This document shows, piece after piece, positions 1 to 17,051 of a DNA stretch of 64,000 bases. The number at the start of each line of letters is the position of its first letter. The stretch's first letter is position 1. A program made the translations under genes and the position numbers. Source of the DNA: Armadillidium nasatum (lineage: Eukaryota > Arthropoda > Malacostraca > Isopoda > Armadillidiidae); the NCBI GenBank assembly GCA_009176605.1, contig SEYY01001052.1, forward strand, positions 1-64,000, written 5' to 3'. Below the pieces are notes generated by a model. That model was given only the letters and a program-made list of their open reading frames with translations. It made no database searches and had not been told where the DNA came from.

Positions 1-795
1 GTCGTTTTGGATAGCGAAATGGAAGGAACGTTCACCAGCTGTATCATGAAACTAGAAGAAAGCCATTGGCGGTGGTGAACATTGAAATCACCTAATATGA
101 TGATTTCAGAGAAAGGAAAAGAAGAGAGATTGTGCTCTGTTTTGGAGTTTAAATTGTAGAAGAATTTAAAAAAGTCAGTAGAATTTGGAGATAAATAAAC
201 AGAACAAATGAATTTAGTTGTAGAATGGCAAGAGAGCCTAAGCCATAAGGTAGTAAATTCGGAAGACTCCAAATTAGAGACACGATAACAAAGGATATCG
301 TTGCGCACGTATGCACAACAACCGCCTTTGGCTGAAAATTGAGGATAGAGACTGTAGGAGGAAACCGAATCGGGTTGCTATCAGAGCGATCAAACATCTG
401 AATTTCAGTCAAGAATAAGAGGTGAGGTTTAGAAGAAGAGAGGTGATGTTCAACAAAATGGAAATTGGAGTGCAGACCGCGAATGTTGCAGAAATTAATG
501 AAAACATAGACCGTGCATCAGGACAAGCCGGTAGCTGTGTCTTGGTGGCACCATACACATCACCGAAGACAATCAACTTTCAAGTGGTAACGGGGTAAGG
601 GGTGGATGAGGGGCTATTTTTGGAAGCCACCCCCCACTATTGATTTTTTTAAAAAACAAGGGTGTGTTAGTATTAATTTTTTATGTGTAAAGGAGAGCCT
701 ACTCCTTGTAGAAGAAGGTGAACGTGAAAGGGAGCGAACCATTGAGCACCTGGATGAGATTGGAAGTACCTTTAACAATCCTTATACCCAATAGG
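1..795 (-). mobile_element. LINE family A, 5' part (copy A1), continues off the left edge
   Basis: This is a minus-strand copy of the commonest LINE here, an APE-endonuclease/reverse-transcriptase type that resembles Jockey/CR1-group elements of decapods. The endonuclease start is visible in broken frames ([20 protein letters not shown]-like sequence near 420-500, CAYVRN near 300 and ILGDFNVHH near 100). About 600-780 matches the 5' UTR of the other copies, including a GTAGGCTCTCCTT-like string. Frames are interrupted, so the copy is dead. The outer 5' limit near 795 is uncertain. Confidence 0.8.
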
Positions 796-920
796 GGATA
801 ATCTCATCACCTACGAAGCGCTACTTCCTTCTCCAGCATTAATTATACCTTTAAAATATTCTCATTTACCATTGTACTATCATTATTGCATAATTGTGTG
901 CCATCATTTAAATAAATAAA

Positions 921-990
<70 letters not shown>

Positions 991-1025
991 TATATATATA
1001 TATATATATTTATTTATATATATAT
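921..1025. repeat. (TA)n array, interrupted
   Basis: Alternating TA with several half-unit slips near its right end. It lies between LINE A1 and the Ty3/gypsy fossil. Confidence 0.95.
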
Positions 1026-1029
1026 CAGT

Positions 1030-3100
1030 AAATAATACCTTCAAATTAAATAATAGATTAGAGTAAAGAGAAGGTCACTGAAGGTAATTTGGGAGAGAGA
1101 GTAGCATTCACAAAATGATCAATTCGTTTTATTGACAACGATTCCACATCATTTCCTACAATTACATCACAGGAGCTACCAGTCTGGGCATCAATAATAC
1201 TATGATTACTAAAATTTAATAAAAAATTATACTTCTGAAAGAAGTCAATCCCTAAAATGTTACAAATCACATCAAAAATTAAAAAAGTATGCTCATAATC
1301 CTTACGTAATAAAAAATTTACAGTTTTTGTTTTATATGTTTATTTGGCTTCCATTAGCGGCAGTAAGAAAGCCAATAGGTTCTTTCTTATGATCTGCAGA
1401 AGCCTTAAATAATGATACTGTACTCCCCGAATCGATTATGTATAACGCTTTAGAATTAGCATCGAAAATTCGGTAGAGACTGTTTAATTTTAAATCTGCT
1501 TTAGATATATTTAACACATTCATAATTTTTGGAATCGAAGTGCCCTTATAAAAATTTGCATTTTTAACTGGCATCGCAGTATATTTCCTAAGAGCTGAAG
1601 GCTCTTGCTCAAAGACTGTCTTTTCACCATGTTGATGATGCAGATTTTTATCTTTAAAACTATTATACTTGGGACAGTGCTCAAGCTCACTAGACTGAGA
1701 TACTCTTTCGTTTAAAACAGATGGTTTTAAATCAGTAGTAGTAACGGCATTCACATGAATTTGAGCATTATTAAACTTTATGTTATTTATAGAAGTAGGC
1801 CATGAAGTATCATTATTTGCAATTGTATTAACATCATTTATAAGGAGGTAGCTTTTATTTTCTTCTTCTCTTAATTTTTCGTATTTAATATATGCACTTT
1901 TATCACTAACTATTTTGCACCGTACATTATTATTAAATTGCACTTTTAATTTTCTTTTTGAGGGGCTCAATTTTGTTCCTCCGATTCGTTTCCCAGAGTG
2001 GTTAAAGGTGATTGTCCGGTAGTGGAAAGTTGGGTTGGCAATGGTGCCCATCGATAGCTACCTCCTTGGCATCTTGTAGCTTTTTCTCGAAATTTGTAAT
2101 GGTAATAGAATAGGGCACCTTTCGGTCTAAATCTAGAAAGTGACCTGCCTCTTTCTGACTGGCTTCTTTTCCGACCATCTTCAAGTTACATCACCTTCAT
2201 ATTCAGTTAATGTACGTGTTGATAGCTCTTCTATTTTCTGAAATAGCTCTGCAATTTGATGGATAGTTTAGCAAATTCACGACTGAAGAAAGTATTGTCA
2301 GGTGGTGATGTATTTTCTATTGACGTTCTTTTCCCTGACGGAATCATTGCGGTAATGATCCGGTGCAATTCTGCTGCGGTGACTCATGTATTTGTCAGCA
2401 GCTTTGGCCATTTTATAAATTGAGAGATCTCCGGTTATTACTTCTAACACAGGAGCAATCTCTTCAGGTAAAAATTGAAGGAGCATTTCTTTTGCGACTG
2501 TTTCATTATTTCGTATCATGATTTCAAAAGCACTCTCCAAGTGAAAGCCTTATTCTATTTAAGTATTCTGAAGGTTTTTCACCACGTTTCAACTTCTGTT
2601 GAAATAAGCCCTCAAGTCTCTTCCTGGTAGAGGGAGCATAGGTAGATCTCAAAACGTTTTTCAACTCATCGTAAGTATTTTCAGTTAAAGGAGGTTGGAT
2701 TTGGGAAATATGGCCGATGGTAACAGGGGTCCCATCAGTTGGATTCGTTCGATAGATTTATTCACAAAATAAAGCTGGAATAACCATTCTAATTTTTGTA
2801 ACCACTTATCGATATCTTTTTTGCCGAATATTGGTAAATCTTAAATCGTAAGAATTTTTCGGTATCTTCTATATTCCGGTGAAAGGCTTCTGGAAGATGA
2901 ACTATCACTGCCATGGAGGCACTTCGTTCTGGACTTTGCTTAATAGGTCTTTCTGTGCCTCGGTTGTAGGTTCTATTAGTAGGTGCTTCAGTATACACTT
3001 CTACTGAATGCACAGAAATACCCGGGGTGGAAGAATCTAATATGTTGTTAGACCTAGTTTTATCTTTCCTTAAAGGCATTATAGAATTTAGTTATTTATT
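1030..3100 (-). mobile_element. Ty3/gypsy-like LTR retrotransposon fossil (gag and protease part)
   Basis: Minus-strand fossil. A gag-like region lies at about 2300-3080 (LQFLPEEIAPVLEVITGDLS resembles the capsid domain of arthropod gypsy elements). A retropepsin-like region lies at about 1330-1500, with YIIDSGSTVSLF as the active-site signature. It is followed at 1058-1270 by ILGIDFFQKYNFLL, the sequence that usually follows protease. Reverse transcriptase and integrase are not seen, and no LTR pair could be assigned. It is broken, with several breaks, and looks old. Confidence 0.82.
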
Positions 3101-3236
3101 TACTTTATATATTTATTTAATTATTTTTTTCCAAAGTATCTGGAAGGCGAGATTACACGGTAGTACCTTAGTTATATTGTATGAATTTAGGTATACATCC
3201 TAGCCTAGGCTTGTCTATAGTAGTATATTTATTTCC

Positions 3237-3357
<121 letters not shown>

Positions 3358-3890
3358 TGTAGCGGCTACCAACGGTGACGTCATGTTAAAACCTCTAAGG
3401 AGTTTTGGAGACTTTTCGCTAGAGCACATCGTTGGGTTTTCACAGGCGAGCCAAAGCTTGTGGTGAATCACGCTGTCCTTTTCTCACGCAGCCATCTTGG
3501 TAGATAGACCTGTTCCTCGGCGTTCCCAGACGTTAGCATAGGGCTCTTAAAATTTGTTTTCTTGGTGTTGTGACCAATACATTATTTTGTTAAAGACGCA
3601 AGCGTCCCTAACACAGCACCAGCTTCAAATACTTTTCTCGATCGTGCTAGCTGAAAGAAGGCCCTACTTACACCTGCCTACCAAACCACACTTACCCTAG
3701 ACTGGGTCTTAGTTTTGTCTTGTGTAATCCTCAATTGCTTGTATTGGTCTGTATCCACTCTGGAGTGATTTAGAATTTTATTTGTGTCAATAAAGTCCGA
3801 AAACCCACCTTCAATTTCAATCATCCTCGTTGTGGAGTCTGTTTTTGGTTGTGTGACTGTCTTGTAATCTCTACTCAATCAACAAACAAA
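3358..3890 (+). mobile_element. LTR-like block of an LTR retrotransposon (solo LTR?)
   Basis: A single-copy block of ordinary base composition begins TGTAGCGGCTACC. It has an AATAAAG signal near 3800, and AGGTGTCGCCCCAACCCC at about 3891, reminiscent of a primer-binding site. This is the order expected for a plus-strand LTR followed by the start of an internal region, but no partner LTR is visible. The call rests on layout only. Confidence 0.4.
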
Positions 3891-3916
3891 AAGGTGTCGC
3901 CCCAACCCCAAATAAA

Positions 3917-7735
<3,819 letters not shown>

Positions 7736-7999
7736 CATGTTTATTATTTCCAAATAACCAAATTATTAAATTATTTGTTAAAAATTACACTTTAAGCACT
7801 CAAACATTTTTATTTAAAAGACAAAATGAAAGCTACTTCCAATATATATAAAGATTTCTACAGAAATTATAAGTGACATCTTGCGCTTATAACTAGAACT
7901 ACATTTTAGAAATGTGACGCCATCCTCACGCGTTCAATTTCGGAGTTTTTTTTTTAAATAAAAAAGGCTTAATTGCGGTAACTTTGTATCAAGGAAAAT
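7736..7999. other. AT-rich stretch, nothing recognised
   Basis: AT-rich unique-looking sequence between the 5' end of LINE B1 and the GC-richer block. No coding or repeat signal is visible. Confidence 0.5.
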
Positions 8000-8400
8000 T
8001 TTTATTTATCTCATACGCTTCCTGGTATTGAAGTAGATGCAAAACGTAGGTAGCTCAACATCACACCGTGTCGACTGTCAAGGGCTCTGGAGCTGACCCG
8101 TTAATCTCCTGCAACGTCTCGGATAATGTCTTCCCTCGTAGGTACACGAACAAAGGACCTTCCACGGTCGGGTCCGCTTTCACACACCCTCCGAAGAATG
8201 AGGGCGTAGGTCGTGTGATGGGGTTGTCGTTTATTAGTATACGTGGTCCGATACAATATTGCTCCTCACGACCGTTCGCACGCCCATACGAATATAAAAT
8301 ATCAGCCTGTTGATGATAAGGATAACGTATGATTGTCACGATTCAATACCGGTATTCGCTTGTATCATTATTGTAGGAAAATAGATCCGTTTCCATCGTT
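8000..8400. other. GC-richer block of unknown identity
   Basis: This stretch is clearly richer in G and C, and in CpG, than its surroundings. It is open on both strands: 92 codons on minus (8061-8339) and 81 on plus (8068-8313). I do not recognise either product. The minus product contains SFFGGCVKADPTVEGPLFVY. It may be a fragment of a mobile or foreign sequence. Neither frame is claimed as a gene. Confidence 0.35.
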
Positions 8401-9021
<621 letters not shown>

Positions 9022-9390
9022 CTCATTTAAATTATAAGCCCTTATTATTTACATTTTTATTTGGTAGAGAATACAAATATTTTAGGAGAATATTACATAA
9101 ATGACTTATTATTAACTTACTAATTTTTAACAATATAAATAACAGGCAAGAAATAAAAACAATATATTTTCTAGAACATTTTCAACACTTGAAAGAGAGT
9201 CGATAATTTGAATGTAAAATTTTCTTTTGTTTTCAGAGCAGTTCACTTTAGTAACAAATTAAAAAAGTAAAATTTAAATTGTAAAATAATTTAGTACTGT
9301 ATCTCTCTTTTTTTAAGTTAGGAAAGAGAAGACGTGTTTAATTGTATAATATTGAAGATAATATAAAATAGCTACTGAATATATTTATAT

Positions 9391-9537
<147 letters not shown>

Positions 9538-9553
9538 AGGAAGAATAATTTTC

Positions 9554-9687
9554 TTAGCCAAACTGAAATTGAAAACCTCCTGGGAAGGATCCCCCTGAAA
9601 AGCCTCCAAAATCTTGACCAAAATTGAAAGTTGAAGATCCACCCTGACTGAAAATTCTCTGGAACAGTTGGTCAGGATCAACGAAAA
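9554..9687 (-). CDS. DNAJC7: DNAJC7-like co-chaperone, last coding exon
   Basis: This exon encodes the C-terminal tail after the J domain, beginning [13 protein letters not shown] and ending in glycine/phenylalanine-rich sequence and FQFQFG before a TAA stop at 9554-9556. Vertebrate DNAJC7 ends in the same way, with a Gly/Phe-rich stretch and FFFQFG, which makes the assignment firm. The acceptor AG is at 9688-9689, after a T-rich tract on the minus strand, and the two leading bases complete a valine codon split after phase 1 of the previous exon. Length is 134 bp. The 3' untranslated region starts normally, but a 138-bp (TA)n array begins only 22 nt after the stop. No poly(A) signal could be placed with confidence. 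Confidence 0.93.
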
Positions 9688-10432
9688 CTATAAAAAAAAA
9701 AATAAAATAAAATAAAGTGAGAAATAATATTTCATAAAATATTAGCGATCCTGAGAAAACATCCACTCCAGGGGTTGGAGTAGCTCTTATTAAGAAATTC
9801 GATGACATGACACAATTCTTCAAAAGATAATCACAATGCTTAATATCTTTAATAAATTAAATCTATGTTCTTTTATACCTTAAATTCATTTAATAAAACA
9901 AGACTTAACTTATTTTTTAATAAAAAATATAAGAACGAAAATTAATTTAGAGCTATATTCCAGCAAAAGTTCAAAATATAATACACAGTTAATTTTAGTA
10001 TAATTTTGTAATTATTTACAATTATTCCATTACACTTTATATTTAAACTTTTATCATAGATAATAATTATATGTTGGGTTAATTACCAACAAGGGAGAAA
10101 TTCTTTAAAAGTTTAAGGTTTAATTTGGAATGAATTAATTCTCTTCAAAAGAGTAAATAAATAAAAAAGTCAAATTTGGGATTGTTATACTTCAAAAGAT
10201 GCATTTATGTGTGTAATCCTTCATGCATTCCGAAATTAACCTATGAATATAAAAATATTTTTTACTGACGCTTTTTGTACAGAGGTTCATCTGATTTTCA
10301 ATCAAAATATCAAATTCCATCCTTTCTTTAAGACTATTTAATAATAATCTAAGTGATCTTCTCAATTTAGTTAAAAATATTTAAAATTTATATTCACTAC
10401 CTTAAGCACGAAAAAAAGAAAAGGGTATTTAC
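9688..10432 (-). other. Last DNAJC7 intron (745 bp)
   Basis: Short, AT-rich and free of recognisable transposons, in contrast to the other three introns. Donor GTAAAT at 10432, acceptor TATAG at 9688. Confidence 0.85.
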
Positions 10433-10594
10433 CATTGGGATCGAAGTCGGGACAATCGGGATCGTTTACGTCTTGACCTCTGTCATACATGCTCCTCTTT
10501 TTTGGGTCAGTCAAAATTGCGTAAGCTTCTCCTATTTCTTTGAATTTAATTTCATGCTCTCTTTTTTCATCATCTGCTGCATTCGCATGACGAT
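10433..10594 (-). CDS. DNAJC7: DNAJC7-like co-chaperone, second half of J domain
   Basis: The exon encodes the end of the J domain: DRHANAADDEKRE, then KFKEIGEAYAILTDPKKR and MYDRGQDV, matching helices III and IV of DNAJ proteins and closest to DNAJC7. The aspartate of the catalytic HPD motif is split: HP and the first base of the Asp codon are on the upstream exon, and this exon supplies the remaining AT. J domains stimulate Hsp70 ATPase through HPD, so correct splicing here is essential for function. Length is 162 bp, phase 1 in and phase 1 out, donor GTAAAT. The acceptor AG is the direct end of a (TTA)n microsatellite rather than a classical polypyrimidine tract. Confidence 0.95.
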
Positions 10595-10620
10595 CTAATA
10601 ATAATAATAATAATATTAAT
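10595..10620 (-). other. (TTA)n microsatellite forming a splice acceptor
   Basis: On the minus strand a short TTA/ATT trinucleotide run ends in TTATTAG immediately before the 162-bp J-domain exon. It is U-rich, so it is a more conventional acceptor than the two (TA)n ones, but it is still a simple repeat. Confidence 0.8.
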
Positions 10621-10675
10621 TTTTCTGAAATGAAATATCCTCTGGTTTACGTCCTATAAGCCCAATAATAATAAG

Positions 10676-10775
10676 TAGAGGTGGACCGGATAGTAATTTT
10701 TCACTATCCGCGGATGCGGATGCGGATATTCAATTGCGGATATCCGCAAATGCGGATGCGGATAGTTTAATTTTT
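10676..10775 (+). repeat. hAT-1 left inverted repeat and subterminal GCGGAT repeats
   Basis: TAGAGGTGGACCGGATA, then several copies of GCGGAT and ATCCGC in both orientations. Complementary to 25386-25518. Confidence 0.9.
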
Positions 10776-10911
10776 TAAGAGTTTTGCCATAGATTCTTGG
10801 AATTTTAAAATATAATATCCAGAATCTATGTTACCAGGGTGTGGGACGGGGACCCAACTCTTGAACACCCCACCAACCTCTTTCCCCAACCTCCACCCAT
10901 TTGGAAAAAGG

Positions 10912-11027
<116 letters not shown>

Positions 11028-11695
11028 GCCAGTAATTCAATATTACCTTCACACTTCACAGTTTCACATATTCCATTTGAAGTTAATAATTGGTGTCACA
11101 AGACGTAGTCCGGAGTAGACTGACGTCTGTTTTGTGAGCCCGGAATTCTTAAAAGTCTCTTAAAAACGTCTAGGGGTGATTAAAAATACTTGATAAAATA
11201 ATATTCTTTTTAATTATCTTAAAGAAAATAACTTCGATAAAGGGAATTAATAATTCCTTTATGTGATCGTCTTCTTCAAGGAAGTCCTCTGCTTCGCTTG
11301 TTCAAATGTTCTGTTAATTCTTTTTCCCAGTAACTAAAGCTAGACCCGGCGTGACGTTATCAGGAAGAGAAGAATAACAATTTCCTCCTTCAATATAATA
11401 GTCTGTTAGCAAATTTCACTACAAACTTGATTATTTATTATATTGAGGAGCCATTATAAAAGGGGTGTGATTGGGGTAAATAAAATTTGTTTCTAGAAAA
11501 TTTAAAAATTTAGATGAATTTACTTAGAACCTAAAAAATTATTTTAGGAATTTTTATTAGAACTTAGAATATTATTCTAAGAATTTTGTTGATTTTAGAA
11601 AAAAAGAAAAATTTTCTCTAGAGATTAGACTGGATTTAGAATGTAAAAATGCAAATACCATATTTAAAATAAATAAAGGAAATTTGCAAGAAAAA

Positions 11696-11801
<106 letters not shown>

Positions 11802-12713
11802 GTGATACAAATACTCAATTTTAATCCGGATTCGTTGAGAAACTTCAGAATAGCCTATACTGATGATGAAGATGAAGTTCTTTGTAATCCGAAAAGAATG
11901 TATTAAATAGCAATATTAATAGATGATTTAATATTAATCAATATTTATGACTATTAATTAAGGACAAGTATGAAGTAATTTATGCAATAAGTACAATATG
12001 TCACAGTTTTGTAATTACACTTTTGCAACACTTCATCACAAAACGTCTCAATGTAGACTGTCAAGTACGAATATTCTCGATTGTTTTATAAGAGTAAAAG
12101 TGTGTAATTTTTTTGTAAGAAGACGAATTTATTCGTCCGAAAACGTTTGGTTAGAAGTTTTCATTGAAGTTTATTTGGAATAATTAAACAAATTTTTATT
12201 AGATTGTAAAATGTTATAAAACATTCCGATAAATAAAAACAAATTGAAATGTGTTAAGAAGATAGGGCAAATTTATATATTAAATAAGAAAAATTATAAT
12301 TATAATATAAGAAGGCGAAAGACGACAACTACTCATTAGAGAGAGCGCGCCATTTTCTAGTTTATTCTATAGTTATTATTCAATTAAATTTATATAAAGA
12401 TAATTAAAATATCTTACAATAAAATTTGATAATCAAAATGCTCTATAGGAAATATAAAACATTCTGACAAAGTTTCAAAACAATTGACAAAGTAGTTTCT
12501 GAAATATAAAGATTTTTATATGGAGAAAAAGGCCTACCCTTTTTTAATTAGAATTTTGGGCATAATTAATAACTGAATTAAGCCAAATCATTGGACTTGA
12601 CAAACTATAGAGTGTCAAGAACAAAGTGAAATAATAAAAAGAACAATAAAATATTACTAAATTGAAAAATCTAGATCGGAGAGGATACATGCAAATTAGA
12701 AAGAATTTCAGAG

Positions 12714-12836
<123 letters not shown>

Positions 12837-13196
12837 TTCTGAATTAGGGGTTATTATACACCAAAGGGAAGGTAATAATGTGTAAATAAAGAATCTGATG
12901 TTAAAAATGATGCAAAGGCAATTTATAAAAAATTAAAGCTAAAAGAAAGGAGAAAGTTTTTAGGCAAATGGTACAAGTTTTGTAAACATTTTAGTGAAGT
13001 TAATTATGAATAAATGATCCCAAATAAGGTGTAAGGATTGAACTATGTAATTATACATAAATATAAAAAAAAAGTGTGTGAGATCAAACGGATTTCCCAG
13101 TTACCAAGGGGGTCGAAATTCCCTCAAGTCACCCATTTGCATTTTTATGAGTCAAAGTGAACAAAATCTGGTTGGAATTGGACAAAATTCGCAACA

Positions 13197-14614
13197 TTAA
13201 CTCCAACGAGGAAAAAAGAAGAAGAAAAAAAAAAATATATAAATAAATTAAAAAAATAAAAAAAAATATATACAAACTGATGTTTGTGAAGTATTAATAA
13301 GATAATCTTTCTCCCAAGAGGAACGAAATTTGGAGAAAAGGGAGAGAAAATATCTATAATGTTTATTAATTTTAATAGGATCCAAATACGTTGTATCTGA
13401 ATCTGAAAGTTCCTGAGGAACTGGTAAAGAGTAAGTTTATATCCCATTAGCAAATGAGAAGGAGTAAGAGGGTCTTCCAGCGATGAGGAAGATGTTAAAG
13501 AATGAAACCTCTTTCGTAATTTACGAGAGCGGATTTGTTTGCAAAAGTTCCTTTTACATGAAAAGGAAAGTATGTTAAATGAGTTCCCTTTATTTATATG
13601 GGAAGTATTATTTAAAAAATTGTTATCCCTTACAAAGAGGGAAATATTATTTTCAACAGGGTTGTTTCTGTTGAAAGAGTTTCGAAATTTTGGATAAATA
13701 AAACTTTCTACCTTAGAAAGTGGAAATTTAGAATCAAACTTAAATAAGAGGTTTTCCACCCTTGTTTTTGGTGAAAGAACAAAAGGGAGAAATTTAATGA
13801 AGTGTTTTAAAAATGTTGTAAAATTTAAGCAAGGGGTCTCCTCTTGGTACTTTACCAGAGGAGAAATTGACAAGGGTGAAGGGAATGAATAATTAAAACT
13901 AAATATTAAAACTAAGTTTTTCTTCCCAGTATGGTTAAAAAATTTTATAATAACATCTGAGTTTGATTTCCTTTCTTGAAACTTAGTCAAGAAATTGGGA
14001 TGCGGATTAAATTCGGTAAAGTGATCTTCCTTATGTGAAAGATCACAAGTAAAAGTTATTTTTACTTTGATGTCAAAGAAAATATTAAGTTTGAAAAAAC
14101 CTTCTCTGCTTAGAGAAGAACTAAAATGAATATTAAAATTTGAATACAAATTTGGTTCCATTTCCTGAGGTACCAGAGAAATGGATGGAGAATTAAATTT
14201 GGTTAAATGAACTTTCACTATCAGAGAATCATTAGAGAATGAAGTTCCCATTTTGGTCACATTTGTCGTGAAATCAAATCGGGATGAAAAAGTGGTTAAA
14301 GGAACAAGGGGTTTACGTGGTCCCCCAGATCTCCCTTTAATTAAGGGTTGATTCCCATCAAATGAAAGATTATTAGAATATAAGTGAATTAAATGAAACT
14401 CCATTTCTTGCTGGTTCAAAGGAATGGAGATAGAATTAAATTTTGAACAATCTCTGTCGACTTGAAGTGAATTGAGAAAGTTTTCCATCTCACTTGTATG
14501 TGAAAGATGGTTAATATTTGAGAGAAGTTTCTCTTTACTCTGTGGTGAAAGAGAATTAAAATAATTAAAGTTATCAACAGAAGAAGGTTCATGAAGTTCC
14601 TTCCTTTTCCGCAT
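13197..14614 (-). pseudogene. Third frame of the BEL/Pao fossil (low-complexity, integrase-tail-like end)
   Basis: A long open stretch on the minus strand rich in Phe, Asn, Ser and Leu, with a repetitive FN..LS texture. Only its last part resembles a known domain: LTPSHLLMGYKL at about 13430-13470, like the C-terminal region of BEL/Pao integrases. The rest has no recognisable polymerase motifs, and its DNA is a series of short hairpins (see 13400-15110). Treated as a fossil. Confidence 0.6.
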
Positions 14615-15110
14615 GGTAGAAAAGGGAAGGAAGAAGTTGACTTAAATTGGATGAAATGTCAGTTTGATTGTTTCCAGCTGGAATAACATCAGACTGATAA
14701 TTTGAGTTAGGAACTTCCTCCTTGAGAAGGGTGCTAGAAGCTATTTTCTGTTCAGAGGAAGAAATTAAATTTGAATGAATGTTATAAATGAGGTCCTCTG
14801 AGAGGTTATCCTCATATTGACAATTTAAGATAGTTTTTTCAGCATCAGTAAACTGTTCACTGGGAAGAATACCGATGCTTGAGAGAGACCACAAACGATC
14901 TAAGCCCTTTGTGGAGTTTTGATTAGAATTCCCATTTGAAATGGGTGGAATTAAATTTTCATCCTCATTAATCAAGGATGTGGTTAAGGAGTTTCCTTCC
15001 TCACATGTAGTGAAAGAAGGAGTTGAAATTTTGTCATTGTTAATAAATGACAGTTGAGAATGGTTTATTTCCTCATTAAATTGAATCTCAGTTCGAAATG
15101 AGGACACAAC
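13400..15110. repeat. Series of about 25 short hairpins with different stems
   Basis: Inverted repeats recur every 40-85 bp, stems of 5-12 bp and loops of 2-14 nt. Examples: 13548-13568 (TTCCTTTT/AAAAGGAA), 13651-13676 (TTTCAACAG/CTGTTGAAA), 13703-13721 (ACTTTCTA/TAGAAAGT), 13837-13864 (12-bp stem, one bulge), 13972-13994, 14021-14046 (GTGATCTT/AAGATCAC), 14101-14118, 14158-14184, 14485-14510, 14529-14555 and 14598-14629. Stem sequences differ, so this is not a simple tandem repeat. The spacers are AT-rich. Confidence 0.75.
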
Positions 15111-15629
15111 AGTAACCTGAGAATCAGAGTTACTTGAGGTAAAGGGTAATTGGCCCCATATGATGTGACCAAGGTTAGTTTTCATGAGGTTAACGTCATG
15201 AATTTTCTCAAAAGACTTGAGAAATTTGTTTAAGTGATCTGCTCCAAGCAGAATTCCGATATCAGAAACCCTATCACTAGTAGGAAAGGGATTTGCAAGT
15301 GGAATGTGATGTTTCCTGAGCATTTTAGTGGTTTTGGTTAACCCAGGGATGTTGAGATCATTGGGAAGATAATCCACAACGATTGCAGAAACGGGTATAG
15401 TTCCTTCCTTAGTTGTAATATTAAGCGTTACAACATTGTGTTCAGAAGGAACTCCCTTGTGATTAATGCCATTAATAGCAATGTTTATTTTAGAATGAGG
15501 AACACAATTGAGTAATTTAGTAATTGACTTAGTGACCAGAGTCCTCTGAGACGCTTGATCACAAAGTGTACGAATCATTATAGGTTTTTTACCCTTGAAT
15601 ATAGTTACATCTGCAATGGGTAAAGCCAC
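14630..15629 (-). pseudogene. BEL/Pao protease region (fossil)
   Basis: Part of the same fossil. VALPIADVTIFKGKKPIMIR, TLCDQASQRTLVTKS, GILLGADHLNKFLKS and LGHIIWGQLPF are the conserved strings of the DUF1758-type aspartic protease region of BEL/Pao elements (about 15120-15629). The remainder is low-complexity. Confidence 0.85.
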
Positions 15630-15639
15630 TCCATTGCTG

Positions 15640-17051
15640 CGTGATGTAAGAGTAGTAGCGAGATTAGTTGTAGAAGTAGACGGAAGTGTAACACGTTCCG
15701 GTTTTTTATTTTGATTACAAAGAGCAGAATGATGCTCTGAGGATTTGCAATAAAAACAAGCTTTATTGCTTTGGCACTCCTGTGTTGGATGTGTGTAAGC
15801 CTAAACATTTAAGACACCAATTGTGAGTTTGTGCCACTTCCTTACGTAATTCAGGAGTGGGTAAGTAAGTTACATTCAGTTGAATGATGTTTATTGCGAC
15901 AAAACCTACATTTTATATTATTGTTATTATTATTATTATTATTATTATTGTTATTGGTTTGTGATGAAGAAATTGGACTGCATTGTAGTTAATACAGTTG
16001 TTTGTTTAGGTCTTGTCTCAGTAGACTTCCATTTATTAGTGGAAGACGAAGAAGGGTTGGAATTTTTAGAAGTTGATTTATCTCCCTTTGTGTTGGAAGA
16101 TAAAGTCTGTCCAGATGCTTCTAAGACAGTTAAAGTTTGATTTAAGTTATTAATTAAGGACTCCAAAGTCCAAGTGTCTTCAGTTTTATTGTCTGAAGTT
16201 TTCCAGAGAATCTTTTCTCTGATCTGAGATGGAAGTTTTTTAGCTAAGAGTACTCCTAAGAGTGTGGAGCAACTGGTACATGAATTAATCATGCCTTTGG
16301 TTTTGAGTGACTCGACATAACAATGTATATCAGCCTTAAACTGATATAATTCAGTATAATCATATTCAGGTGAGTTTATATTGAGTAATTTTGATATTAA
16401 AGTCTCTTTGACTTTAGCGGGATTTCCAAAATCCCTTTTGAGGTCATTTAAAATGACTTGATAGTTACTACCTGTAACAGCGTAACCTGAGACAAGTTTT
16501 AAGGCAGGGCCTTTTAAGCAATCGAGTAATAAGTTTAATTTGTTAATATCAGAATACCCCCTGTTTTCAACATTTGTTTCAAAAATTTCCATAAATGTGG
16601 AAAATGTAAGTATATCTCCATCAAAGGTTGGGAGACGTTTTGTTGGAAGCTTAAAGGCTTCCGGTTCACGAGGAACTTCAGTAGTAGTAGTAGGGGTATC
16701 TGAAGTAGGATTAGAATCTCCTTGGAGATTTTTTATAATTAATTTTGTAGATTTAATTGAGTTAGTGATGATTATTTGTCGTTCAAAACATTCATCATCA
16801 TCCTTAGCGAATGCATCGTCCGACAATGAATCCTGAATGATGGCATTTACTTCATCTAAGTCAGTTAAAATGCCTTCTAATATGTCTACAAATGTAGATA
16901 ATTTACTCACATTAGGGTCAGGATTATTAATTATTTTATCAATTTCATTGATAGATTTTGTTGCACGAGATCGTAATGCTTTACGTTGTCTCTTGGCGAT
17001 ATCCAAACGTTTAACATCCGACATATCAGAATTTGGATCGGAGTTAGCCAT
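15640..17051 (-). pseudogene. BEL/Pao gag region with zinc knuckle (fossil)
   Basis: Begins MANSDPNSDMSDVKRLDIAK at 17051. It carries the DUF1759-type capsid strings FDGDILTFSTFMEIFETNV, LNLLLDCLKGPALKLVSGY and LKRDFGNPAKVKETLI. A CCHC-like knuckle, CFYCKSSEHHSALC, lies at about 15715-15765, before the protease region. Treated as a fossil. Confidence 0.88.

Noticed and set aside
8061-8339. A 92-codon minus-strand gene
   Set aside because: No recognised family, and equally open on the other strand. Kept only as an unexplained block.
11080-11110. TTGGTGTCACAAGACG as a retroelement primer-binding site at the end of an outer LTR in hAT-1
   Set aside because: No matching LTR sequence was found on the other side of the nested element.
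13145-14614. A 489-codon minus-strand frame as a host gene
   Set aside because: It lies inside the BEL/Pao fossil, runs into the LTR, is low-complexity and resembles only an integrase tail at its end.
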